Shown here one piece after another: positions 1 to 7,600 of a DNA stretch of 41,168 nt (its first letter is position 1; each line of letters begins with the position of its first letter). The notes beneath the pieces are model-generated. The model had not been told where the DNA came from, made no database searches, and was given only the letters and a program-made list of their open reading frames with translations. The stretch comes from a virus, in the IMG/VR virus record IMGVR_UViG_3300032893_000130, positions 1-41,168 of that record, one strand, 5' to 3'. The position numbers and the translations under genes were made by a program.

Positions 1-45
1 AGATTCTGTTCTTGGGACATGGAGCAAAATTGTGAACAAATTTAA
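1..45 (+). CDS. 3' fragment of sulfotransferase-like gene (duplicate end)
   Basis: Bases 2-45 encode the last residues of the sulfotransferase-like protein whose full gene is at 40449-41072. The fragment exists only because the window repeats its own end. It is not a separate gene. Confidence 0.9.
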   Translation, partial: RFCSWDMEQNCEQI

Positions 46-141
46 GCACGAGAACGCAGCGCCGAGTCGGTGACGCGCATGGAGAATGGAATGTCTATCA
101 TGACGGAGGAAAATCGTGGCTAAAGGCGTGTGTTTGACAAC
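1..141. repeat. Left copy of 141-bp terminal overlap
   Basis: Bases 1-141 match 41028-41168 at every position except 127 (C versus T at 41154) and 141 (C versus T at 41168). The copy holds the last codons of the sulfotransferase gene (stop ending at 45), the 70-bp spacer and the first codons of the MazZ-type gene. Because a gene reads continuously through the right copy, this is what a circular or circularly permuted genome looks like after linear assembly. A true short terminal repeat is the alternative. Confidence 0.95.
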
Positions 142-568
142 AAAGCCGGGACATGACGGATGGCATGAGAAAACGGAGGACTGCGCCTTTTGGACCTCTG
201 GTGAACCGTCGTTGTGGGCCTCAGGAGCGCCGTTGTCGGCAAAAGACATTAATACCGCACAGGATCGCATCGGCAATGCCGCCAAGCGCAAGGCCGCGCC
301 GGTCGCGACGGGCGTACTCGACTACTTCCCCGACGCGCTGATTGCCGTTGCCGAACTCAGCAAGATCGGCAACGAGCAGCACAACCCCGGCACGCCATTG
401 CACTGGGACCGTAGCAAGAGCGGCGACGAAGCCGATGCCCTCCTGCGCCACATGATCGATCGCGGGAAGCTGGACACGGACGGCGTGCGCCACAGCGCGA
501 AGGTTGCGTGGCGTGCTCTGGCAATGCTTCAGAAAGAGATCGAGGCGGAGAAGACCGCTAAATCATGA
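116..568 (+). CDS. MazZ-type dATP/dGTP diphosphohydrolase N-terminal domain protein (150 aa)
   Basis: The start is GTG at 116 with GGAGG at 106-110 in front. Residues about 50-145 carry the signature of the phage dATP/dGTP diphosphohydrolase N-terminal family (DUF5664 type): DYFPDAL, then GNEQHNPGTPLHW, DALLRHMIDRG, and GVRHSAKVAWRAL before a charged C-terminus. Family knowledge: in 2-aminoadenine (Z) phages MazZ hydrolyses dGTP/dATP and helps supply the Z pathway, but this N-terminal domain is also widespread in phages without Z-DNA. Here no PurZ-like adenylosuccinate synthetase or DatZ is visible, so a Z genome is not supported; a general dNTP-pool or host-defence role is equally possible. 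It is the last gene of the plus-strand block, after the sulfotransferase when the circle is closed, and ends at a strong terminator. Residues 1-45 are not recognised. Confidence 0.75.
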   Translation: MAKGVCLTTKPGHDGWHEKTEDCAFWTSGEPSLWASGAPLSAKDINTAQDRIGNAAKRKAAPVATGVLDYFPDALIAVAELSKIGNEQHNPGTPLHWDRSKSGDEADALLRHMIDRGKLDTDGVRHSAKVAWRALAMLQKEIEAEKTAKS

Positions 569-571
569 ATG

Positions 572-615
572 CCAACGGGTCTGGACTATCTGCTGATCCA
601 GACCCGTTGGACTTT
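572..615 (+). terminator. Rho-independent terminator, 14-bp stem
   Basis: A perfect 14-bp inverted repeat (572-585 and 597-610) encloses an 11-base loop and is followed on the plus strand by ACTTTT. It lies three bases after the stop of the MazZ-type gene and between two convergent operons. It should end the plus-strand block and may also act on late minus-strand transcripts. Confidence 0.85.
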
Positions 616-653
616 TCCCGGCGGCAGGCAGACCCCAACCGCCAGGACCATGA

Positions 654-665
654 GGCCCGAAGGCC
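654..665 (-). terminator. Small TTCG-tetraloop hairpin after the tail-fibre gene
   Basis: On the minus strand the sequence reads GGCC-TTCG-GGCC, a 4-bp stem with a very stable tetraloop, about 40 bases after the tail-fibre stop. No T-run follows, so it is more likely a 3'-end stabiliser or weak pause site than a terminator on its own. The rest of 616-703 shows nothing recognisable. Confidence 0.35.
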
Positions 666-703
666 AAACTAAATCGTTTTGTTCTGCGCCAAGCCAATTT
701 TCC

Positions 704-2266
704 TTATGTATTTTCCGTCACGGTGAACGTCGAGCCCACAAGAATGCTCGACGTTCCGCCAGCTGCGTTCTGCGCGAATTGCACGGTGAGCGTACCGGCC
801 GCGTTCACGGTGATTTCGCCTTCGATTATCGTGTAGTTTCCCGTCGAACCGGCTTGGCCAGCGGAGCCGCCGAGAGCAGTCTGGCGCGACGTGATGACAT
901 TTAGGTTAGAGGCGTTCGAGATCGTTGTGATTTGATAGATGATCGCTGTGGCTGTGGCGGTCCCAGCGATGGCATATTTCTGGCCTCCAACGGCATCGGC
1001 ATCACAGAAAAGGACCGCCCGGAAACGATAGGAGCGGCCCGCTTCAACCTTGAGCGCATTAAGCCCCGTCACATCGGCGAGCGTCGTACTGGTCGTGTTG
1101 AACTGCGTCGAGACGCGCGCTTCCTTCCCGTTGATGCGGCGCCAGCGCGAAGCGTCGTAATAGTACGGCGCGGAACCGGCGCCATCGTCCGTGACCTGGA
1201 TCAGGCCGTTCGCCGTTCCCGTTGGCTCGCTCGCGAGCGCGCAGGACCGAAGGATATGGGTGCGGTTCTGGTCAATGACTGGGTTGGCGCCGAACATAGA
1301 AAGGCCGGTGCCGGATTCAAGACGCATGATTTCGGCGTTGCTACCGGAGCCGATGGGCGTGACATTGAATGTCATCTGCGAGCCGCAGGCGCTCGGGCTC
1401 ACCGTGCCGGTCTCGATCAGCTTGCCCGCGATACCCGCGACCGGGGTGAAGGTCGGCGCCGTCGCGGTGCAGGCATAGAAGAAAATCTGTCCGAGGACAT
1501 CATTGAGCTGCGCGACCGCGGGAGATGCGATGGTGCCTCGGCTCTTTTCGAGCAACAGTAAAGGGCCTACAGTGTCATTGGAATACCGACGGGCAACCCA
1601 TTGAATGGTGTTTTCGCCCAAGAAGTTCATGGAAACTTGGTTTGATCCGGTCTCCTGGAATTGGAGTCCTCGATTGGTGAACCATCCGGTTTGCGCGCCG
1701 TTGAAAGCAATGCCTATAGCGCTATTCGTTGTGTCGTAGAAAAATCCGTATCCTGTGTGGCCGGTAAAGGTTATGCTCGGGGCCGACGCCGAGCCAACAG
1801 GCGCCTGGAGCGGGTTGCTCCAGGTATGCGTTCCGCTCCACGTTGGGGAAATGGATTGATCCAAAGCCGGCGCGGCGTCGCTTCGCATGGCAGTGGCCGC
1901 GCTGCCATTGATCGCGCTGAGACCGACGGAAGCAGAAGGATTCGCGAAGCCGTTAAAACTGCCGGGGAGTCGCGCGGCGGCCACGGTCCCGGAAGTCAGA
2001 TTACTAGCGTTGCTGGAATAGGCTTCTGCCGCTGATAGCGTGGAAGCGTCGCCGGCGTCGGCGTAACTTTTGGCGCTCACAAGAGCCGCCGCCGCTGCTC
2101 CGGCCGCGTCGAACGACGACGGCGAGTAGCCTCCGTCCTTCAGAATCTTGCCGGTTGTGCCGTCGAACTGCGCGAAATCGTTATTGGTCGCGGAGGCAGG
2201 TCCGGTGACGAAATTCACCACCGCCCCGGACTGGAGAAGCTGGTCTTTAACCTGCCGGGTCGTCAT
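704..2266 (-). CDS. Tail fibre / receptor-binding protein (520 aa)
   Basis: This is the last gene of the late operon; its ATG overlaps the previous stop as ATGA. The N-terminus (about residues 1-60) begins TRQVKDQLLQSGA and contains DFAQFDGTTGKILKDGG, a pattern common at the base of phage fibres. Residues about 60-100 are Ala/Ser-rich and heptad-like (AEAYSSNASNLTSGTV), probably a trimeric shaft. The segment SAINGSAATAMRSDAAPAL recurs in related form in the protein at 3764-4633 and is a typical fibre motif. The remainder is Gly/Thr/Ser-rich beta structure, and the last ~130 residues (from about VSTQFNTTSTTLADVTGL) resemble a C-terminal receptor-binding or knob domain. No enzymatic residues are evident. 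Function is inferred from composition, position and motif. Confidence 0.75.
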   Translation of the reverse strand: MTTRQVKDQLLQSGAVVNFVTGPASATNNDFAQFDGTTGKILKDGGYSPSSFDAAGAAAAALVSAKSYADAGDASTLSAAEAYSSNASNLTSGTVAAARLPGSFNGFANPSASVGLSAINGSAATAMRSDAAPALDQSISPTWSGTHTWSNPLQAPVGSASAPSITFTGHTGYGFFYDTTNSAIGIAFNGAQTGWFTNRGLQFQETGSNQVSMNFLGENTIQWVARRYSNDTVGPLLLLEKSRGTIASPAVAQLNDVLGQIFFYACTATAPTFTPVAGIAGKLIETGTVSPSACGSQMTFNVTPIGSGSNAEIMRLESGTGLSMFGANPVIDQNRTHILRSCALASEPTGTANGLIQVTDDGAGSAPYYYDASRWRRINGKEARVSTQFNTTSTTLADVTGLNALKVEAGRSYRFRAVLFCDADAVGGQKYAIAGTATATAIIYQITTISNASNLNVITSRQTALGGSAGQAGSTGNYTIIEGEITVNAAGTLTVQFAQNAAGGTSSILVGSTFTVTENT

Positions 2267-2451
2267 TGCCTAGCCCGCAGTATAGCGACGATCTCCTGAT
2301 CCCGGCGACGCCACGCCAGCCACGCTACGCGCGCCGACAGCGCCAGCCGCTCAAAGAGCGTAGGTTGGAGCACCGGCTTCGCAAGCACGTCTGCCGGACG
2401 ACGGAGAACCCCGAAGCGTGGCATCCGCACCGTATGGTTCTGGATATTCAT
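2263..2451 (-). CDS. Small hypothetical protein (62 aa)
   Basis: This gene has ATGA overlaps with genes on both sides (start 2451 in the stop of the preceding gene, stop in the start of the tail fibre), which supports a real, translationally coupled gene. The protein is basic, with FERLALSARVAWLAWRRRDQ forming one amphipathic or weakly membrane-associating helix. No family is recognised. Its place just before the fibre gene would suit a fibre-attachment or chaperone role, but nothing in the sequence shows this. Confidence 0.6.
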   Translation of the reverse strand: MNIQNHTVRMPRFGVLRRPADVLAKPVLQPTLFERLALSARVAWLAWRRRDQEIVAILRARQ

Positions 2452-2729
2452 TCGCCGGGCACCCGGACGATGCGCAAATAGACACCGCTATCGGTCACGA
2501 CAGTCCATTTGTACTGCCCCGGCGCCAGGTAGATTGTGTCACCGCCATCCGAGGAGAACGAATCCGTCATGGAGAGATAGGTCGTATCGTCAGGGCCGAG
2601 GACGTAGAGTGTCGCTGATCCCAAGGTGAACCCGGTAGCGAGCACCTGATAGATTCCGCCATTGAGTTGGATCGGGCCGTAATCGCCCGGCCCAACGTCC
2701 TGGTATGAGGAGGATTCACCTGCGCGCAT
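2448..2729 (-). CDS. Small beta-rich virion protein, paralogue of 16013-16342 (93 aa)
   Basis: The protein is beta-rich with no signal peptide. It shares an ordered set of motifs with the 109-aa protein at 16013-16342: GG-Y-V near residue 25, LGPDDTTYL near 45, SSDGGDTIYLAPGQYK near 60-75 and a VY...RVP ending. The two are therefore paralogues within one late operon, about 13 kb apart. The fold is probably a small beta-sandwich on the virion surface. Upstream is the Rz/Rz1 pair and downstream the 62-aa gene and tail fibre. Exact function is unknown. Confidence 0.7.
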   Translation of the reverse strand: MRAGESSSYQDVGPGDYGPIQLNGGIYQVLATGFTLGSATLYVLGPDDTTYLSMTDSFSSDGGDTIYLAPGQYKWTVVTDSGVYLRIVRVPGE

Positions 2730-2767
2730 GAGGTCATCCTAGCAACAAAATTGCCGGGAAAGCAACC

Positions 2768-3301
2768 CTACGGTTGGGCCGCTTTCTGCGCGGTGATCCA
2801 ACCCTGAACGGCCGTCAGTTGCTCGGCGTTGCCTTCGGCGGCGCTGTAATTGGCGAGGATGGCTTGTGCCAGAGCATTGGCGTCAACGGGCGCGCAGGCG
2901 TCATCAGATTGGCCGGCGGGGAGGGGTAGGGCGTCAGGACCGGTTTGTAGGACACTGGCGTCGAGCACGCGCACAAGGCCAAAAGGAATGCAGGGCAGAG
3001 CTTTGTCATGGACATAGACGGGCACCTTCTCGGTTATGACTTGGTGGACGGTCACGATCTTCTGTTGCGCGGCGGCTTCGGCCACGGCGGCCTTTAGGGA
3101 TTCGGCATCGGCGGACTTGACCGCCTTGTTCTGGAGATCGAGCGCGGCGGCATAATCCTTGGCGTCGGCAAGTTGTACGGCCAGGACTTTCGATTCCTCG
3201 AAATGATAGGTGGCATAACCGCCCGCGGCAGCGCATGAGACACCCAGGAGGACATAGCCCCATAGGCCATTCAGGAACGATGCAACTGGAGCCCACCACA
3301 T
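2768..3301 (-). CDS. Rz: Rz-like inner-membrane spanin subunit (177 aa)
   Basis: The start is ATG at 3301, preceded by GGAGG five bases away; longer readings upstream lack this site. The N-terminus has one membrane span (about residues 5-30, LNGLWGYVLLGVSCAAAGGYA) followed by a long Ala/Lys/Glu helix (35-85) and a proline-containing periplasmic part, the i-spanin layout. It links the inner membrane to Rz1 so that the outer membrane fuses and the cell bursts. Support comes from the neighbours: two holin-like proteins directly upstream and a lipoprotein ORF embedded in another frame. The protein is longer than lambda Rz (153 aa), with an extra Ala/Gln-rich C-terminus. Confidence 0.8.
   Translation of the reverse strand: MWWAPVASFLNGLWGYVLLGVSCAAAGGYATYHFEESKVLAVQLADAKDYAAALDLQNKAVKSADAESLKAAVAEAAAQQKIVTVHQVITEKVPVYVHDKALPCIPFGLVRVLDASVLQTGPDALPLPAGQSDDACAPVDANALAQAILANYSAAEGNAEQLTAVQGWITAQKAAQP
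2815..3015 (-). CDS. Rz1: Rz1-like outer-membrane lipoprotein spanin, embedded in Rz (66 aa)
   Basis: This gene is read in a different frame entirely inside Rz. The N-terminus MSMTKLCPAFLLALCAC is a short signal peptide ending in a lipobox-like LCAC, which would make the last Cys the lipidated residue. The mature part is proline-rich (STPVSYKPVLTPYPSPPAN), as expected of Rz1 o-spanins. Nested Rz/Rz1 arrangements are well known in lambda-like phages, so the embedding supports the call. Translation may start at M1 or M3. Confidence 0.8.
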   Translation of the reverse strand: MSMTKLCPAFLLALCACSTPVSYKPVLTPYPSPPANLMTPARPLTPMLWHKPSSPITAPPKATPSN

Positions 3302-3302
3302 A

Positions 3303-3539
3303 TCAGCCTCCCATTTTTGCCTTGATACCGGCGCCAGCGCCCACGGCACCGGCAATCGCGGCCACGCCCGTACCGAATGCCATTGGATCGAACATGCCGT
3401 GTGCGATCGCCATATAGACAGAATTGCCCGTCAGGGTCAAGAAACCGCCCGCGCCGATGACACGCACCGGGCAGAATATGGAGTTGGCGTCATCCTCGGT
3501 GAGGAGATCGCAAAAGAATTTCTTGGCCCCGGCCAGCAT
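3303..3539 (-). CDS. Holin-like membrane protein (78 aa)
   Basis: The N-terminus is charged (AGAKKFFCDLLTEDD), followed by a first hydrophobic stretch (about residues 27-45, VRVIGAGGFLTLTGNSVYMAI) and a Gly/Ala-rich second span (about 53-73), ending KAKMGG. The size, two spans and position directly before Rz suit a class II holin. The neighbour at 3544-3726 is also small and membrane-bound, so which of the two makes the lethal lesion cannot be decided from sequence. Confidence 0.6.
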   Translation of the reverse strand: MLAGAKKFFCDLLTEDDANSIFCPVRVIGAGGFLTLTGNSVYMAIAHGMFDPMAFGTGVAAIAGAVGAGAGIKAKMGG

Positions 3540-3543
3540 CGTT

Positions 3544-3726
3544 TTAGTCCCCTTCGGGATACCCGAGCCATTTCTGGACGGTCTTGCTCTCGTAGATCAT
3601 GAAGCACATCCACACGATGCCGACGACGAGCGACACGAATTGCAGGAATCCATTGAGCGTGAAGCCGCCGAGAAAGGCCGCCAAGGCACCGCAGAAGGAA
3701 GCTGGGTGGTGTGAGACCGAGTGCAT
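3544..3726 (-). CDS. Small membrane protein of the lysis cassette (60 aa)
   Basis: The protein has two hydrophobic segments (about residues 11-24 and 28-47, the latter FLQFVSLVVGIVWMCFMIY) and an ESKTVQKWLGYPEGD charged tail. It is spaced four bases from the next holin-like gene. It is likely a holin or antiholin partner by location and topology; no family is recognised by name. Confidence 0.55.
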   Translation of the reverse strand: MHSVSHHPASFCGALAAFLGGFTLNGFLQFVSLVVGIVWMCFMIYESKTVQKWLGYPEGD

Positions 3727-3763
3727 GGTTGAAATCTATGAAATAAAATTACTGCGGTCAACC

Positions 3764-4633
3764 CTAAAGCCGCAAGAAAACCATCGGCACGGATTTGTTG
3801 TGGGTGTAGGAAATCGTCGGGAATGTGGCTGGCAGATTGCCAGTGCTATAGGTCCACGATCCTGAAATTTCCAAGCCGACGCCTGACGGGTCGTCGTATC
3901 CCAAGAGAAAGTTCATGAGGTTTGAGGTCGTATTTGCGCAATAAAGTGTCGGCGCGCCATCGGACGCCACGACGAGGAAATGCCAGCCGGCCGACAGCGC
4001 CAGCGACAAACCTGTGATTTCTTTGTTACCCGTCGTGGCCGTTGCCACATTGCCACAGTCATATTCGAGCGAGTGCGGCACGCCATTGCTGTTGGAATAA
4101 ATTCCGAGTTCACAGTGCGTTCCCGCCGCGCCGGAGATCACCTGGCATGAAATCTTCGTGAAGGTCGTCGCCTGTGGCACATAGAACGGCGTGGCGTACA
4201 GGATATTGGCCGTCAGGGCCGTGAAGGACGTGTTCTCGGTCGGCGTCGAATAGTACTGCCCGGATTGGTAGCCGGGGTGAAATGCCGGGCTGCTGGTCGC
4301 GTTGGAACTGATGACGCCGCCGCTCGCGGTGATCGTCGTGCCATCGACCTTAGCAAGACCGAACACACTGCTGCTGCACTTCTGGACCGCCGGCGCCGCA
4401 TCACTCCGCATGAAGGTCGTGGCGGTGCCGTTGACCGCCACATCCGAAGCTGTCGCCGTCGGGTTTGCACCGACCGCCAGCTTGGGCGTGATCTGGTTGA
4501 CGACCGGCTGAATGATCTGGCCGTGGATGTCGATCAGGTGCGGCTGGCCGTGACCGGCGGCGGTGCGGCCGATCAGTTTTCCCGACGGGATCGAGACCCG
4601 CAGGCCGCGGATCATCTGGCTCTGGTCGCTCAT
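3764..4633 (-). CDS. Fibre-like virion protein (289 aa)
   Basis: The start overlaps the stop of the giant ejection protein (ATGA). Residues about 50-85 contain NPTATASDVAVNGTATTFMR then SDAAPAV, the same motif type found in the tail fibre at 704-2266, so both belong to the tail-adhesion apparatus. The C-terminal ~190 residues are beta-rich and aromatic/Thr-rich (for example FLLGYDDPSGVGLEISGSW) without an enzymatic signature. It could be a second fibre, a fibre-tip adhesin or a base protein bridging to the main fibre. Position between ejection genes and the lysis cassette fits a tail component. Confidence 0.65.
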   Translation of the reverse strand: MSDQSQMIRGLRVSIPSGKLIGRTAAGHGQPHLIDIHGQIIQPVVNQITPKLAVGANPTATASDVAVNGTATTFMRSDAAPAVQKCSSSVFGLAKVDGTTITASGGVISSNATSSPAFHPGYQSGQYYSTPTENTSFTALTANILYATPFYVPQATTFTKISCQVISGAAGTHCELGIYSNSNGVPHSLEYDCGNVATATTGNKEITGLSLALSAGWHFLVVASDGAPTLYCANTTSNLMNFLLGYDDPSGVGLEISGSWTYSTGNLPATFPTISYTHNKSVPMVFLRL

Positions 4634-7600
4634 GGCTGCGCCGGTTGTAAGTCCTGCTCGACCCGGCCTTCGAGTTCCGGTGCGCCGGACACGTCGCCTT
4701 TCCGCATGGCCTTCAAACCGAACTTTGCCACCAGCAAGGCGTCGTTGTAGATACGTTCGCTGAACTGGCGCTTCTCGTCAACCGTCATCTTCGGGTTGCG
4801 GTAGATCGCTTCCAGTGCCGTCCGCTGGACGTTAAGGGCGTGCTCGACGTGCAGGACGAGAGCGGTCTTCTCTCCCGCTGCGTCGGCCATAGCCTGCTCC
4901 GTCATGCCCTGCTTGATCTCTAGAACCTTGTCCTCGTGCAGCGCCGTGAACTGCTGCGCCTCGGTGTAGAAATCGTTGATCGGCTTTGTGTCCATCGCCG
5001 GGTTGCGAGCGACAAGGCCATGCACGAAGATGTTGTCGGCCAACTCGCTTGGCGGCCCGACATGCCCGAGCGGTGTGTCGAGCGCGTGCAGGACGGTCAT
5101 GCCGATCGTGCCGCCCCATCCCCGCACCAGATTGTCCATGAGGATCGGCGATAGGTCTGTGATGCCAAGACCGCGATGCGAGCCAATGGCCGCCGCGATC
5201 TTCTTGCTGACTTCGCTCGTGTTGTCGGTGTATTGCATGTCGCCGCTCGCCTGCTTCAGATGGTCGGAGATCAACGGCTGGCCGGTGTAGAAATTGTGAT
5301 TGGACACTGCCTCCAGACCGGGGCGCACCGCCGCCGGGATTGTGCTTGGCGTCAGGTCGCTGCCGATGGCTGACAGGATGCTGTCGAACGCATGAGGATC
5401 GTCCTCCCATTGCTTCTCCAGGAATCGCTCTAGCGGCACACCGATCATGGGGCCAATCACCCACGGCTTGCCAAGTTTCAGGCGTACCCCGTTGATCGGC
5501 GGCGTGATGAAGTAGTGGTCGCGCTCCCACTGCGGCAGGTTGACGTATTTGTCTTTGTCGGGAAGGTTCTGATCGGCAAGCCGGTTGAGCGCGTAGAGCC
5601 CAAGCTGCGGGACGATCAAGCCGAGCCCAGTATAGATCGCAGTCTTTCCGGGATTGTTGACCGCCGCCTCGGCGCCCTGCTTTAGGCCGAGAACGGAAGC
5701 TCGGAAGAACGGACACCACTTCGCGAGCATCTGCGCGAGGTTGGCAGTTGGCTGTTCCTTGAAATCGAGATAGGCTTTGCGGCCCATCATCGCGGCCTTG
5801 GTCGTTGACACGCCCATTTCCTGCGCGCGCTCGAAGTAGCCAATACGCGCGGCGGCCGTCATGCGCTCCGTAATCATCTGCGCGAACTGGATCGGGTGGC
5901 GCACGGTGTTCCACAGTTTGTCAGCGGCGCCGGTCTCGTCCATCAGATGCGCGAAGTCCACCTGCTTGTCGAGTTCGATCATCGAAGCGTTCAGACCGCC
6001 ATGCCGCACCAGTTCCCAAAACTTATCGCCCATGTTCCACGATTGCAGCGCGCCGCGGATCGCCGTCAAGTACGGTGGCGGGTGTAGCGGGTCGAGCACG
6101 AAGGCCGTCAACTGGTGGCGCAGCGGAACCGAGAACGCGAAGTCGATGTCGCCAACAATACCAGCGCGCTGCATCTTCGCCGGGAACTGGAGAATCTTAG
6201 AGACGATATTCGCTTCGCCAGGGCTGTCGGCACCGCGCATGAGCTTCGCAAAATCGGGGTCGGATGCTTCCCACAGTTCCGGCTTGCCATCCCGGTAGAA
6301 GACGAAGCGGTTGCCGGACATCGCGCCCTTGCGCGCCTGAACGACGAACGGCTGGAATGCCTCGGCCTCCTTGTTGTCCATGCTATACGGCTTGAACTCA
6401 TCGCTGCTCGGCTCGGCGAGCGTGGCCTTCGCTTCCGGCCCGGTGATCTGTTTGAGCCCCAAGATCATGCGCGCCTCCTCGGACCCGATGACATGGCCTA
6501 TGGCGCGGTTGCGGTCCGCAAGCCGGACGATCTGGCGGAGGTTATCCATGTCGGCTGTGAGCGGCTGCACGATCTGACGGTTCGATCCCTCCATCGCCTT
6601 GAGCGGGTTGCCGGTCTTAAAGCCGCGCCCCGTACCGCCGAAGGCTTCATTGTCGCCCATGATACGGCGCAAAGAGACGTGGCTGGTGTTCGCGGCCTGC
6701 ATCCGGTCCATTTGTGCCTGACTGATAGAACCACTGTCGCGCGCATACTCAAGGCCGCCATGCTTCCACTCCTGCATCTGCGCGTCGAGAGCCTTGTACT
6801 TCTGGAGGTTCGGGTCGTAGAAATTCGCTTGTGCTTCGGCAAGGCCGCCCTTGAAGACGCCCGTGTCGATACCCTGCTTCGCCTTCTCGATCGTGCGCGC
6901 AGCGACACGGTAGGCATTGAACTCGTCGATCGTGCCGCCTGCATCGTGAACCTGTTTCAGGATGTCCACGAGCGACGGGCCGCCCTTATCGGCGAAAGTG
7001 ATCGGATCGACCGCGCCCCGGAAGAAGAAATGATTTGCGCGGTCGTCGGAAGCGTAGGTCTGACGGAACATATCCTCGGTCGTCAAATCCTTCGACGGAT
7101 CGAGGAGGCCACGCCGGACCATCTCGCGGTCCACACCGCGGGCGCTCTCCAGTTCGCTCACCCACTGGCGCACGAAGCCGGACCATGAAGCGGACGGTTT
7201 TGCCGGTTGCTCACCAACGGCGTCCAAGAACCGCGACACGCGGCTCTCCGTGGTGAGCTTGTCAAAATTTGGTTCGCCATCCTCTCCCTTGGGAGGTTCG
7301 GTGTTCGGAGGTTCGGGCGGCTTGCCCCCGCCAGTGCCAAAGTTCTCACCCTCCCGCTCGGCGTGCGCGAGATAGTTCTGCGTCTCCTTCGGCAGTTCCG
7401 AGCGGTCGCGGCCGTCGCGAAGGAACGTCAGCGCGCGGCCGGGACCGGCGTTGTAGGCGATCAGGACCGCCTCTGTATCGCCATGGAAACGGCGGCTTAA
7501 ATCCGCCAGTATTGTGCGCGCAGCACGCTCATTGTAGGAGGGGTCGGTAAGTTTCGACGGATCGAACCCGTATTGGCGCGCGGTGCCGGGCATGATTTGG

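Noticed and set aside
79-123. 14-codon ORF before the MazZ-type gene
   Set aside because: It overlaps the ribosome site and first codons of the larger gene, has no ribosome site of its own, and is too short to judge; possibly a coupling leader at most.
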